DNA of 64,000 nt, taken from Hyphomicrobiales bacterium. Lineage in GTDB: Bacteria; Pseudomonadota; Alphaproteobacteria; Rhizobiales; Xanthobacteraceae. Where the stretch lies: contig JAFKKH010000009.1 of the NCBI GenBank assembly GCA_017305665.1, positions 164,105 through 228,104 on the forward strand, in the 5' to 3' direction. The notes below the pieces were generated by a model that did no database searches, had not been told where the DNA came from, and saw only the letters and a list, made by a program, of their open reading frames with translations. A program made the position numbers and the translations under genes. Below, piece after piece: positions 50,781 through 60,726 of the stretch. Each line of letters begins with the position of its first letter. The first letter of the stretch is position 1.

Positions 50781-51005
50781 TCAACGATGATGGTGATGAC
50801 GCCGGGGCGGCGGCGGGCGGCGGCTATGATGGTGACGCTTCGGGGCAAGTATCCGCCGAATGACGCCGACGTTCTGAACGTCCGTCACCGGACTTGCAGG
50901 TCTCGTAATAGAAAGCGGCGCGGCGACTGCCGCCGTTGACGCAATCGACGCTAAACCAACAAAAGCTGCTGCACCGATAAGGCTCGCGATGAGTCCATTC
51001 TTCAT
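50781..51005 (-). CDS. Small exported His/Pro-rich protein
   Basis: 74 residues: signal peptide MKNGLIASLIGAAAFVGLAS through STAAVAA, a short linker, then a basic, His- and Pro-rich tail (APKRHHHSRRPPPPRRHHHHR). The tail could bind metal or anionic surfaces. No family recognised. AGGTAAC-like site before the ATG at 51005. It has its own terminator. It lies in the remnant segment right of the island. Confidence 0.65.
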   Translation of the reverse strand: MKNGLIASLIGAAAFVGLASIASTAAVAAPLSITRPASPVTDVQNVGVIRRILAPKRHHHSRRPPPPRRHHHHR

Positions 51006-51088
51006 ATTTGTTACCTCCACTATAGCTCAGCCCGATTCCGGCCTAGTCGTTACGCGCTTGAAAGTCAAACGACGACTCGATTCGAGCA

Positions 51089-51190
51089 CTAGGTCGGTGA
51101 CTTATCCAGAAGCCGACACGCAGCCTCTTCGAAACTTTCGTAGTCTGTTGCGTCCAAGAGGCGCGCGCCAGCGATTCAAAATCGCCCGGC
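51089..51190 (-). pseudogene. Frameshifted copy of the 36705-36890 gene
   Basis: Minus-strand translation gives GDFESLAR, then after a 2-base insertion LLDATDYESFEEAACRLLDKSPT, matching GDLESLARLLEAKDFASFEEAARRLQDKSST of the intact gene. The extra GC breaks the frame and the N-terminal third is missing. The DNA around the stop codon (GGTGACTTATCC) is also conserved. Confidence 0.75.
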
Positions 51191-51192
51191 AG

Positions 51193-51212
51193 GCGTACTT
51201 CTTTTTTTGCCT
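51193..51212 (+). repeat. Third att-like 3'-end remnant
   Basis: GCGTACTTCTTTTTTTGCCT resembles the GCGTCCTTCTTTTTTGCCT following the att core at 50543. It may be the original chromosomal 3' end of the sRNA target; the first half of the core is not preserved here. Confidence 0.4.
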
Positions 51213-51227
51213 CATGATCAAAAGCAA

Positions 51228-51260
51228 AGACGGCACGGGCTGATCCGTGCCGTCTTTTTT
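51228..51260. terminator. Bidirectional terminator downstream of phyR
   Basis: Perfect 11-bp stem AGACGGCACGG / CCGTGCCGTCT with a six-base loop, T6 on the plus side and TTTGCTTTTG on the minus side. It terminates phyR (stop at 51295) and anything coming from the left. Confidence 0.88.
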
Positions 51261-51294
51261 GTCGTATCGTTGCGAGAGTTTGCCGACGTCGCGA

Positions 51295-52101
51295 TCAGGA
51301 CACCGCTGCGCGCGGAGCGCGGTTGCGCGAGTTGCGCTGGAAAAACAGCGCCTGGCTCACCACAGCCGAGACCATCGCCGGCTGGAACGGCTTCGAGATC
51401 AGGAACGCCGGTTCGGGCCGCTCGCCGGTCAGGAAGCGCTCGGGATAAGCGGTGATGAACACCACCGGGACTTCGAAGGCGCGCAGAAGTTCGTTGACGG
51501 CATCGAGCCCGGAGCTGCCGTCCGCCAGCTGGATGTCCGCCAGGATGAGGCCGGGCTTTTTGGTTTTGGCAAGAGCGATCGCGTCCGCATGCGTGCGCGC
51601 GATGCCGATCACGCGGTGACCAAGATTCTTGACCAGGCTTTCCAGGTCCATCGCGATGAACGTTTCATCCTCGATGATCAGAACGTCGGTCGCAATGTCT
51701 GCCGCCATCTCGCGGCCGGCGACACCGCTCAGGTTGCGAACCTCGGCGACATCGCTCTGCAGGACGAAGGCGACCTCTTCCTCGGAAAAGCCTTCCAGCG
51801 ACAGCAGCAGGAACGCCTGACGCGGCAACGGCGTGATGTTGGTCAGCCGCTGCTCCATCGGCGCCGAGTTCGGCACCACGTCGGCGTTTTCGTTGATCGC
51901 AACCGAATTCCAGATTTGGGTGAACAGCCGAAACAAGCCGGCGCGAGGACCGTATCGCTCGTCCAGCAGCGCCGGATCCTGGAGCAACGCTTCCAGCATG
52001 GCGCCGACATAAGCGTCACCCGATGCCTGATTTCCCGTCAGGGCGCGGGCATACCGTCGCAACAGCGGCAAATGTTCAGCAACGACCTGTGATCGGGACA
52101 T
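51295..52101 (-). CDS. phyR: General stress response regulator PhyR
   Basis: 268-residue anti-anti-sigma factor. The N-terminal half mimics an ECF sigma factor (MSRSQVVAEHLPLLRRYARALTG, region 2-like, then LPRQAFLLLSLEGFSEEEVAFVLQ, region 4-like). The C-terminal half is a receiver with EDE, phosphoacceptor Asp in LILADIQLADGSSG and Lys in LISKPFQP. When phosphorylated it binds NepR and frees EcfG. The ATG at 52101 is chosen by resemblance to known PhyR N-termini. Divergent from nepR-ecfG. Confidence 0.96.
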   Translation of the reverse strand: MSRSQVVAEHLPLLRRYARALTGNQASGDAYVGAMLEALLQDPALLDERYGPRAGLFRLFTQIWNSVAINENADVVPNSAPMEQRLTNITPLPRQAFLLLSLEGFSEEEVAFVLQSDVAEVRNLSGVAGREMAADIATDVLIIEDETFIAMDLESLVKNLGHRVIGIARTHADAIALAKTKKPGLILADIQLADGSSGLDAVNELLRAFEVPVVFITAYPERFLTGERPEPAFLISKPFQPAMVSAVVSQALFFQRNSRNRAPRAAVS

Positions 52102-52170
52102 CCCCATTCCATCCTTTTTGAAGCAACACATCGCGTGCGGACGACCCCCGGGGGTCCCCGCGAACTTGTC

Positions 52171-52195
52171 TACGTCCGAGTATGACAAAAGTTCC
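52171..52195 (-). promoter_or_regulatory. Candidate EcfG-type promoter of phyR
   Basis: Minus strand GGAAC (52195-52191), 16 bases, CGTA (52174-52171). The -10 has one mismatch to CGTT. It lies 70 bases upstream of the phyR ATG, and phyR autoregulation by EcfG is known in related bacteria. I could not find a matching plus-strand promoter for nepR-ecfG. Confidence 0.45.
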
Positions 52196-52323
52196 CAAGC
52201 GCCGGAACTTTCCTTTCCGGTTTGAATTAGGCTGGGTACAGGCTTCGTTCAGGTAACGGGAAAACCGGAAAAATTCTCGATTTTTCAAGGTCTTGAAAAT
52301 TGGGGGAAAGCGCGGATCAAGTC

Positions 52324-52542
52324 ATGAAAGATGCAAAGCCACCAACCAACAAAGGCGGCCTGAATGCTGAGATCCAGTCCAGAATCGGACATCAGCTACG
52401 CGCCATGTATGACGATGTCGTGAGACAGGGCGTCCCGGATCGGTTCGCGGAATTGATCCGAAAACTTGATGCATCGGAGTCCACCAGCCCCCAAGTGAAT
52501 AACGCGGGCGACTTCAGTGCCAAAAACGACGGGAGGGACTAA
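52324..52542 (+). CDS. nepR: Anti-sigma factor NepR
   Basis: 72-residue anti-sigma factor holding EcfG inactive. The core GLNAEIQSRIGHQLRAMYDDVVRQGVPDRFAELIRKLD is the NepR signature: two helices that wrap the sigma factor or the sigma-like domain of PhyR. The start is taken at the ATG at 52324 (MKDAKPP); a TTG at 52300 is also open. Its stop overlaps the ecfG start (TAATG), giving strict coupling. Confidence 0.95.
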   Translation: MKDAKPPTNKGGLNAEIQSRIGHQLRAMYDDVVRQGVPDRFAELIRKLDASESTSPQVNNAGDFSAKNDGRD

Positions 52543-53090
52543 TGCCTCTCACAAATCAACTACGCGACGACATTCTGGCGTCGGTACCAAATCTGCGCGC
52601 GTTCGCGATCTCGCTGAGTGGAAACGGCGATCGTGCCGATGACCTCGTGCAGGAAACCCTGCTGCGGGCGCTCGCCAACATCGACTCGTTTCAGCCCGGG
52701 TCGAATCTTCCGGCGTGGCTGTTCACGATTCTTCGCAACCTGTTCCGCTCCGACTATCGCAAGCGTCGGCGGGAGGTGGAGGATGCGGACGGCAGCTACG
52801 CGAAAACGCTGAAATCGCAGCCGAGCCAGAACTCCCATCTCGAGTTCGAGGAATTCCGCGCGGCGCTCGACAAGCTGCCGCAGGACCAGCGGGAAGCGCT
52901 GATCCTGGTTGGCGCCTCGGGATTCTCCTACGAGGACGCGGCGGCGATCTGCGGCTGCGCGGTCGGCACCATCAAGAGCCGCGTCAATCGCGCACGCTCG
53001 AAGCTCAGCGCGCTGCTCTACGTCGAGGGCGCCGATGACTTCGGCCCGGACGACACCGTTCGGGCCGTGATCGGCGGCGGCGGCCGTTAA
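52542..53090 (+). CDS. ecfG: ECF sigma factor EcfG, general stress sigma factor
   Basis: 182-residue sigma factor of the ECF15 group. Region 2: LSGNGDRADDLVQETLLRALANIDSFQPGSNLPAWLFTILRNLFRSDYRKRRRE. Region 4: LPQDQREALILVGASGFSYEDAAAICGCAVGTIKSRVNRARSKL. It recognises GGAAC-N16/17-CGTT promoters, of which three perfect copies occur in this window. Overlaps nepR by one base. Confidence 0.96.
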   Translation: MPLTNQLRDDILASVPNLRAFAISLSGNGDRADDLVQETLLRALANIDSFQPGSNLPAWLFTILRNLFRSDYRKRRREVEDADGSYAKTLKSQPSQNSHLEFEEFRAALDKLPQDQREALILVGASGFSYEDAAAICGCAVGTIKSRVNRARSKLSALLYVEGADDFGPDDTVRAVIGGGGR

Positions 53091-53128
53091 ACGAAAATCG
53101 ACTGGATCGTATCCGAGCGTCGGCTCAC

Positions 53129-53158
53129 TTCACCTCTCCCCCTTCATGGGAGAGGGAA
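53129..53158. repeat. CCTCTCCC-type hairpin repeat
   Basis: CCTCTCCC and GGGAGAGG separated by a short loop downstream of ecfG, same class as the repeat at 2296. Confidence 0.5.
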
Positions 53159-53207
53159 GTCGCTAGGTTCGATGATGCATTTCCATCAAAACGAAAACCG
53201 CTCCAAC

Positions 53208-53240
53208 AAAAAGGACGTCCGCGCTGCGGCCGTCCTTTTT
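53208..53240. terminator. Bidirectional terminator between ecfG and the kinase gene
   Basis: Stem AAAAAGGACG / CGTCCTTTTT around a GC-rich loop; A/T tracts on both sides suit termination of the convergent ecfG and histidine kinase transcripts. Confidence 0.88.
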
Positions 53241-53246
53241 GTTTGC

Positions 53247-54905
53247 TTATTTGACCGCGTTCGGCAGCGTCGATATCTGCATCGTGCGATCCCGTTCAGT
53301 CATGTCGACAACGGTGTCCATGGGAGCGGTGAGTTCGTAGACATAGCTGACGTCGGTGAAATAGCGCTTCGAGAGGCCGCCCAGGGCCTCCGGCGCGACC
53401 CGGTCCAGCAGGATAATGCCGAAGTCGCTGTCTTCGCGGCGAGTCGCAGCGCTGGTATTGAATTCCTCCCAGCGGAAGTGAAAGACCGACTCACTGTCCT
53501 CGCCCTCGATTTCCCAGTGCGCGACGATATGCGGGTGCTTGCCAACCAGCGACAGCCCCTCATCGGAGTGCGAAGCCAGCTCGAAGAACAACAGCGAGAG
53601 GCTTTGCGCGGCGCGGGCGCTGACGGTGATGTCCGGACCGTTGATCGCAATGCGGTCGGAGTGAGGAATCGCGCGCGCCTCGAACAGGCCTTTCAATTTG
53701 ACGCCCTGCCACTGGCTCTCGCTGAGCAGGGAAACCACGTTGGACATGGCATGAATCCGGCCGATCAGCAGTTCGCGCGCGACGTCGATGTCGGAGCCAT
53801 GCCGTAACGTCCGGGTGACGATCGACTGGATCACGGCGAGAATGTTTTTCACGCGGTGATTGAGTTCGTCGATCACCGCGGTCAGGCGCCGCTCGAAGTC
53901 GATACGAACCTCGATTTCGCGGCTGAGCCGGAGGTTGTTGTAGACGACATACCCAAACAGCCCGCAGAGGATACTGGTCAATGCAAGACCGATCGCCGCC
54001 ACCACCGCCGCCAGTCTTGCCGCGCGCTGGGCGGCATTGGTTTTCGGGTAATAGCCCAGCGACCAGTCGCGCCCGCCAAAAGTCACCGTCCGGATCACCA
54101 GCGGAGCCGGATCGTCCGGCTGCCTGAGGCGCGTGGTGACATTGCCGCGGTCGTCGGCGATCAATTCCGAACCCGTCTTCCGCGGATCCTTCAAAACAAC
54201 GGAAAACAGAGACAGCTCGTCGTTGGTCAGCATCAGTGACGCGAGTTCGTAGGAGAACGTTACGAAGCCTGCCGGTGCCTCGCTTCCTTCCTCGAAAACC
54301 GGCGCGGCAAGCACCACCCCGATCGGACCGTCGGAGCGCATCAAGTTGACCGGATCGGACGCAACCGACGTTCTGGTCTGCATCGCGCGAGCGAACATCG
54401 GCCCGAGCATGGGCTGCTGGTCGAGCGAGCGACCCGGCAATATCGCGGTCTCCGCGTTTCGCGGCTCCACATCCATCAAAATGTCGATCGGCTTGTCGGG
54501 CGCAGTCAGACTGCGCGGTTTGTCGTCAAAACTGCGGATCTGGGGGTTCGGAAATTGGGCCGCCGCCAACGCGGCGCTGGCCTGTGCAAACTTGCTCGGC
54601 AGAAGGCGAGCCACCCAGCCCGCGACGACGAAATCAGTCTTGAAGGCATAGATCGAGGTTCGCAGCGGCTCGAGCATGTTGGCCCGCACGGCGGACGGCG
54701 AACGAAACAACCCCGAGGCCACCCGCGCCAGCAGTTCACGCTCGGTCAATCGGTCCTGAACGAGGCTGGCATTGACGTCGATCGCCCGTGACAGGGCGAT
54801 CCTGTCGATCGCCACTTCCTGATCGTACGCGCGCCACGCGGCGACCCCCGAGAGGAGAACCCCGATGACCGCAACAAAGCCGATGATGAAACCGAGCCGA
54901 ACCAC
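53247..54905 (-). CDS. CHASE-type sensor histidine kinase, HWE/HisKA_2 family
   Basis: 552-residue membrane kinase, probable upstream input to PhyR. N-terminal helix (MVRLGFIIGFVAVIGVLLSGVAAW), a large periplasmic CHASE-like domain to about residue 300, a second helix (LAAVVAAIGLALTSILCGLFGYVVY), then the phosphoacceptor motif DELNHRVKNILAVIQSIV. The ATPase region keeps RWEE and DFGIILLDRVAPEALGG, but the N-box reads FELASHSDEGL where HELxTNAxKYG is usual, so the Mg-binding Asn is replaced by His. Convergent with ecfG. Confidence 0.88.
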   Translation of the reverse strand: MVRLGFIIGFVAVIGVLLSGVAAWRAYDQEVAIDRIALSRAIDVNASLVQDRLTERELLARVASGLFRSPSAVRANMLEPLRTSIYAFKTDFVVAGWVARLLPSKFAQASAALAAAQFPNPQIRSFDDKPRSLTAPDKPIDILMDVEPRNAETAILPGRSLDQQPMLGPMFARAMQTRTSVASDPVNLMRSDGPIGVVLAAPVFEEGSEAPAGFVTFSYELASLMLTNDELSLFSVVLKDPRKTGSELIADDRGNVTTRLRQPDDPAPLVIRTVTFGGRDWSLGYYPKTNAAQRAARLAAVVAAIGLALTSILCGLFGYVVYNNLRLSREIEVRIDFERRLTAVIDELNHRVKNILAVIQSIVTRTLRHGSDIDVARELLIGRIHAMSNVVSLLSESQWQGVKLKGLFEARAIPHSDRIAINGPDITVSARAAQSLSLLFFELASHSDEGLSLVGKHPHIVAHWEIEGEDSESVFHFRWEEFNTSAATRREDSDFGIILLDRVAPEALGGLSKRYFTDVSYVYELTAPMDTVVDMTERDRTMQISTLPNAVK

Positions 54906-55153
54906 CCGCCTACTCGAAGGTCAATAAAGTGACGCCGTCGCTGAAAATCCGAACCATCGGCCCCCATCGGGAAGACAACCCGCGCGCGATCATTTGGGAT
55001 AATGAGAGAGGAACCATCGATCTGCAACTGTAGCTGGCAAGGAATATCAACAGGGCATCCTGCCCTAAGGATGCCTAGAAACATCAATCGCGCCACGGCC
55101 AACTGGTTCCGTCTCCCGACGGCGCAACTCCCGATGATCGTTAACGGAATCGG

Positions 55154-55795
55154 CTATCTGGCGGTGGCGCGCGCGGACGCAGCCAGCCCCCCCTTGGCCT
55201 CGATGAAGCCGATGATCCTGTCGAGACCTTCGCTCTTCTTGAGATTCGTCATGACGAAAGGCCGCTCTCCCCGCATCCGCCTTGCGTCCATATCCATCTT
55301 CTCCAAGGACGCCCCGACATGGGGAGCAAGATCGATCTTGTTAATCACCAGCAGATCGGACCGCGTAATACCAGGGCCGCCCTTCGACGGAATCTTGTCG
55401 CCAGCCGCAACGTCGATGACGTAGATCGTCAGATCGGCAAGCTCGGGCGAAAATGTCGCAGCGAGATTGTCGCCACCGGATTCGATCAGCACCAGATCCA
55501 GATCGGGGAATTTGGCTCGCATATCCGCGACCGCGGCCAGATTCATCGAGGCATCCTCACGGATCGCCGTATGCGGACACCCACCGGTCTCCACGCCGGC
55601 AATCCGGTCCGCCGTCAGCGAACCGGAGCGCACGAGGAATTCCGCATCCCATCGCGTATAGATGTCATTTGTGATGGCCGCGATGTCGTAGCGCTCGCGC
55701 ATGCCCTTGCAAAGCAGATCCATCAGCGCCGTTTTACCCGACCCGACCGGACCACCGATCCCGACACGCAGCGGGCCGTGCGAACTCTTGCTCAT
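55154..55795 (-). CDS. ureG: Urease accessory GTPase UreG
   Basis: 213-residue GTPase that supplies nickel to urease. P-loop [33 protein letters not shown], the nickel-site [19 protein letters not shown] (Cys-Pro-His) and [17 protein letters not shown]. The ATG at 55795 is used. Last gene of the urease operon; the 248-base upstream gap to the kinase gene shows no further gene. Confidence 0.96.
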   Translation of the reverse strand: MSKSSHGPLRVGIGGPVGSGKTALMDLLCKGMRERYDIAAITNDIYTRWDAEFLVRSGSLTADRIAGVETGGCPHTAIREDASMNLAAVADMRAKFPDLDLVLIESGGDNLAATFSPELADLTIYVIDVAAGDKIPSKGGPGITRSDLLVINKIDLAPHVGASLEKMDMDARRMRGERPFVMTNLKKSEGLDRIIGFIEAKGGLAASARATAR

Positions 55796-55840
55796 GTCAA
55801 ACCTTCTGTGACGAGACAATGCAGGTGGGCCAAACGAAGC

Positions 55841-56578
55841 TCATGACCGGAACAGCCTGGTATATTGCGTTTCGTGCCGCAGGCTCGCGAGATCGGCACG
55901 GAAGGTGGCACTGCCGAGATCATCGAGCGACGCATGGATCGCCCGCTGGCCGGTAGCGACGACAACAGGCTCCAGCGCCGCGAGCACACGCTGACTATCG
56001 GTCTGCCCGAGTGGAATCAGCCGGGCACCGGCCGAAATCCAGTTCGAGACCAGCGCGTGGAGAAATGCGTGCAGCGTCAACGCCAGCGGAATGCCGTGCG
56101 CAGCACTGACGATGCCGACCGCTACCGGATAGGCAATGGCGCGCTTGCAGGTTACCTGCTCGAGGCGTTCGTGGCCCCATGCTGCACGCGCGATCTCCAT
56201 GAAGGCACGCCCTTGCGCCATGGTCTCGAGGTGGCGCTCGCGCGAGGGAACAAACGCCGCGGCCAATTCGGCCACCTCGTCCAGCGCCGGCGCATCGGAC
56301 GACAAAACAGCGCGATGGGCATTCGCGAGAAAAACGCCATCGCAAAAACCCGCACCATCGCCCAGCATCGCCGCGAGCCAGTCCTGAAGAGTGATCGCGC
56401 TGTTGATGTCGCCGGCCTCGACGGCCCATTCGATGCCGCTGGACCAGGAGAACGCACCGACAGGAAATGACGGCGACAACCATGTCATCAGCCGGTACAA
56501 CGCCGCCGTTTCGCTCAGGCCCTCCGGCTCCGGAGAGATCGCGCCGGCATCCTCGCCCCGGTTACTCCCGGTGATCAT
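55841..56578 (-). CDS. ureF: Urease accessory protein UreF
   Basis: 245-residue all-helical chaperone that recruits UreG to the UreABC-UreD complex. [29 protein letters not shown] is the family signature at the front; [27 protein letters not shown] closes the protein. It overlaps the end of ureE by 17 bases. The longer open frame to 56902 is the shadow of ureE. Confidence 0.94.
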   Translation of the reverse strand: MITGSNRGEDAGAISPEPEGLSETAALYRLMTWLSPSFPVGAFSWSSGIEWAVEAGDINSAITLQDWLAAMLGDGAGFCDGVFLANAHRAVLSSDAPALDEVAELAAAFVPSRERHLETMAQGRAFMEIARAAWGHERLEQVTCKRAIAYPVAVGIVSAAHGIPLALTLHAFLHALVSNWISAGARLIPLGQTDSQRVLAALEPVVVATGQRAIHASLDDLGSATFRADLASLRHETQYTRLFRS

Positions 56579-57149
56579 GAGCATGGGCGTGACCGTGATG
56601 ATGAGCGTGATCGTGGTTGTGACCGCCATGATCGTGATCGTGGTGATGATCATCGTGATGATGCACATGACCATGGTCAGAGCCATGATCCGAACCATGG
56701 CTCGCCGCATGGGCATGCCCGTCGGCATAGGCACCGCCCTCGGGATCGAACGGTGCTTCGATCTCGATGACACGCGCGCCGAGCCCGCGCACCATGTCTT
56801 CAATGACATGATCGCGTCGGATACGCAGGCCTCTTGCGGTGATCTGGGTTGGCAGATGCCTATTGCCGAGATGCCAGGCGACGCGCACCAGATGATGCGC
56901 ATCCTTGCAGCGGATTTCGGCCAACGATTCCGGCGCGGCCACGACCTCGATCAGCCGCCCGTCCTCCAGCACCAGCGCATCGCCGCCGCGCAACGCGATC
57001 GCCATTTCCAGATCGAGCAGGAATTCCAGCCCACGCGTCGCGGTCATCGCGAGCCGCCGGCGGTGCCGGTCGTCGAAATCCAGCACGACGGTATCCGCTG
57101 GAGGATGCGTCCAGCGGTGCTGCGATTGCACTTTGGTCGCGCGGATCAT
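56562..57149 (-). CDS. ureE: Urease nickel chaperone UreE, with long His-rich tail
   Basis: 195-residue nickel-binding protein. The N-terminal peptide-binding and central metal-binding domains ([39 protein letters not shown] with the conserved GNRH) are followed by a C-terminal tail from about residue 145 very rich in His and Asp (e.g. [20 protein letters not shown]). The tail should store or sequester several Ni ions. Overlaps ureF and lies 8 bases from the monooxygenase-like gene. Confidence 0.95.
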   Translation of the reverse strand: MIRATKVQSQHRWTHPPADTVVLDFDDRHRRRLAMTATRGLEFLLDLEMAIALRGGDALVLEDGRLIEVVAAPESLAEIRCKDAHHLVRVAWHLGNRHLPTQITARGLRIRRDHVIEDMVRGLGARVIEIEAPFDPEGGAYADGHAHAASHGSDHGSDHGHVHHHDDHHHDHDHGGHNHDHAHHHGHAHAHDHRE

Positions 57150-57157
57150 GATGCGCC

Positions 57158-57457
57158 TTAGAATTTATCGACCTTGCCGTCGCTGATGATCTCGATCACC
57201 GTCGGCGACGCCTTGAGCGGCGCCGAGTATTCGCGCCAGACCTTCATGTGGGGCGCGCGGCCATGCGCGTTGAGATCGTCGCGGCTTTCCCAGCGCTCGA
57301 CCACGACGAACAGATTCGGATCGTTAATGCTGGCATGGTTCTCGTAAGAGATGCAGCCTTTCTCCTTCCGGGTGGCTGAAATGCAGTCCTTGGCGCCCTT
57401 GATATAGGCCTCGCGGGACTCCGGCTTCACCTGCGTGGTGGCGACGACATAGATCAT
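57158..57457 (-). CDS. ABM-domain quinol monooxygenase-like protein, copy 1
   Basis: 99-residue ferredoxin-like alpha/beta barrel protein (antibiotic biosynthesis monooxygenase/YgiN family). It starts [26 protein letters not shown] and has [31 protein letters not shown]. These proteins act as dimers on quinols or as small stress enzymes. It is a paralogue of the next gene; both are embedded between ureC and ureE, where no urease role is known. Confidence 0.85.
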   Translation of the reverse strand: MIYVVATTQVKPESREAYIKGAKDCISATRKEKGCISYENHASINDPNLFVVVERWESRDDLNAHGRAPHMKVWREYSAPLKASPTVIEIISDGKVDKF

Positions 57458-57482
57458 GAATTTTTCTCCCGTTCTTTTTTGC

Positions 57483-57782
57483 TTAGCGGACGTCGACCTT
57501 CGCAGGCGTGATGACTTCGATCTTCGGCGGCGCGCTTAGGCATTTCGCCGCGATCCGTCCGAACGCCTTGAAATGTTCGGCCATGCGATGCGGCTCCAAA
57601 GCTTCCGCGTTTTCCCACTGTTCAACGAAAACCATCCTGGTCGGATCGCTGACGCTCTCGTGCATGTCGTAGGCGATATTGCCCGGCTCCTTGCGGGTTT
57701 CAGCGATACAGGCCTTAGCGCCCGCGATCAGTTCGGCCCGCGCCTCGGGCTTCACGGTGAGTGTGGCAACGACATAGATCAC
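57483..57782 (-). CDS. ABM-domain quinol monooxygenase-like protein, copy 2
   Basis: 99 residues, same length and layout as its neighbour: MIYVVATLTVKPEARAELIAGAKACIAETRKEPGNIAY, then VFVEQWENAEALEPH and a C-terminal PPKIEVITPAKVDVR. Roughly half of the residues match copy 1 by eye, so the pair arose by tandem duplication and diverged. It sits 45 bases after ureC. Confidence 0.85.
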   Translation of the reverse strand: MIYVVATLTVKPEARAELIAGAKACIAETRKEPGNIAYDMHESVSDPTRMVFVEQWENAEALEPHRMAEHFKAFGRIAAKCLSAPPKIEVITPAKVDVR

Positions 57783-57827
57783 GAAGATTCTCCCGGTTCT
57801 TATTGTGTCTTCAATACCGGGCAGACC

Positions 57828-59542
<1,715 letters not shown>

Positions 59543-59543
<1 letters not shown>

Positions 59544-59968
59544 CAGCCAACTCCGGATTGCTGACTTTCCCCTCCCCCCTTGCGGGGGAGGGCAAGGGAG
59601 GGGGGTGCCAACGAGTCTGCCGCTTGGCCAATCGCAGTCACAACTCCTTCGAGGTTTGTCATCACCTCATCGTTGGTGAACCGGAATACGCGATATCCGC
59701 GCGACATGAACCACATATCGCGCCGACTATCATAAGCAACTCGCGAATGAGAATTATGGCTCTCACCGTCGACTTCGACGACAATTTTGGAAGTATGCGA
59801 AACAAAGTCTGCAATATACCGACCCATCGGAGTTTGACGACGAAACCCAAGGCCGGCAAGTCGATGTGCTTTCAGGTGCCGCCAAAGAAGCATCTCTGCT
59901 CGTGTCATACCCCTCCTTAGTTGCTTGGCATGCTGTCGCTGAACCTTGACGATCTGTTCGTGCGGCAT
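59543..59968 (-). CDS. DUF559 endonuclease-like protein within terminal inverted repeats
   Basis: 141-residue protein with the DUF559 core (Vsr/restriction-endonuclease-like fold): [47 protein letters not shown], and [28 protein letters not shown]. Asp and Glu of the PD-(D/E)xK-like site are retained. The ATG at 59968 lies one base inside the left repeat. The last 20 or so residues ([20 protein letters not shown]) come from reading through the right repeat into the ureC leader. It interrupts the conserved ureB-ureC junction. Confidence 0.85.
59569..59606. repeat. Terminal inverted repeat on the ureC side of the DUF559 gene
   Basis: 38-base C/G-rich repeat with internal CCTCCCCC/GGGGGAGG dyad; about 35 of 38 positions match the inverted copy at 59970-60007. 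Confidence 0.75.
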
Positions 59969-59969
59969 A

Positions 59970-60007
59970 CCCCCCTCCCCAACCCTCCCCCGCAAGGGGG
60001 GAGGGAG
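59970..60007. repeat. Terminal inverted repeat on the ureB side of the DUF559 gene
   Basis: Inverted copy of 59569-59606. The two repeats enclose exactly the DUF559 coding sequence and share the differences-free core around CCCCCTTGCGGGGGAGGG. Confidence 0.75.
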
Positions 60008-60045
60008 TAAATCGTATCCTTCGCTGCGCCTCGAATCCTGAAAAC

Positions 60046-60351
60046 TCACAGCTTCCCCATCACGTCACCGCGAAAGCCGTAGACGGTCTTCTTGCCGGCG
60101 AGCGCGACGAGTTGCACCTCGCGGGTCTGGCCGGGCTCGAAGCGCACGGCGGTACCCGCCGCGATATCGAGCCGCATGCCACGCGCTTTTTTACGATCAA
60201 ACCTCAGCGCCGGATTGGTCTCGAAGAAATGATAGTGCGAGCCGACCTGGATCGGCCGATCGCCGGTGTTGGCGACGGTCAGCGTCACCGTCTTGCGGCC
60301 GGCGTTGAGTTCGATCTCGCCATCCTTGATGAAGAGTTCACCGGGGATCAT
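60046..60351 (-). CDS. ureB: Urease subunit beta
   Basis: 101-residue structural subunit: [19 protein letters not shown] at the start and [40 protein letters not shown] in the middle are diagnostic. It is followed by the DUF559 insertion instead of ureC directly. The ATG at 60351 is used; a GTG at 60357 is open. Confidence 0.96.
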   Translation of the reverse strand: MIPGELFIKDGEIELNAGRKTVTLTVANTGDRPIQVGSHYHFFETNPALRFDRKKARGMRLDIAAGTAVRFEPGQTREVQLVALAGKKTVYGFRGDVMGKL

Positions 60352-60367
60352 TGCCACGCACTCCTAA

Positions 60368-60392
60368 ACCCACTCCCTTGTGGGAGGGGAAA
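60368..60392. repeat. Short CCCACTCCC-type hairpin between ureA and ureB
   Basis: CCACTCCC and GGGAGGGG separated by TTGTG in the 45-base ureA-ureB gap, related to the other CT-rich dispersed repeats. Confidence 0.5.
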
Positions 60393-60396
60393 AAGT

Positions 60397-60699
60397 TCAT
60401 CGGATCGGTTCATGCACGGTCACGAGCTTGGTGCCGTCCGGAAACGTCGCCTCTACCTGAATGTCGTGAATCATCTCGGGGATTCCATCCATGCACTGCG
60501 CGCGGGTGAGCACCTTGGCGCCGGCCTGCATCAATTCGGCAACGGTGCGGCCATCCCGTGCGCCCTCGACGATGAAATCCGAAATGATCGCAACCGCCTC
60601 GGGATGATTGAGCTTGACGCCGCGTTCGAGCCTGCGGCGCGCCACCATCGCCGCCATCGAGATCAGGAGCTTGTCTTTTTCTCGAGGAGACAGGTTCAT
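60397..60699 (-). CDS. ureA: Urease subunit gamma
   Basis: 100-residue structural subunit: [41 protein letters not shown] at the start and [27 protein letters not shown] at the end. GAGGAGACAGGTT precedes the ATG. Follows ureD by 27 bases. Confidence 0.97.
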   Translation of the reverse strand: MNLSPREKDKLLISMAAMVARRRLERGVKLNHPEAVAIISDFIVEGARDGRTVAELMQAGAKVLTRAQCMDGIPEMIHDIQVEATFPDGTKLVTVHEPIR

Positions 60700-60726
60700 G
60701 CGGGCACTCTATGAATGAGCCGAAAA

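Larger units (their letters stand above)
50562..51212. mobile_element. Remnant of a second, related insertion
   Basis: The segment starts like the left end of the island (CTTCTTTTTTGCCTTG, CGCTTACCCTACCCA, CGAACGCTTG), contains a frameshifted copy of the island's left-end gene (51089-51190) and finishes with a third terminator-like tract, ACTTCTTTTTTTGCC, at 51198. This suggests tandem insertion at the same target followed by deletion. Confidence 0.5.

Noticed and set aside
52204-52230. EcfG promoter for nepR-ecfG starting at GGAAC 52204
   Set aside because: No CGTT-like -10 occurs 16 or 17 bases downstream (AATT/ATTA instead).
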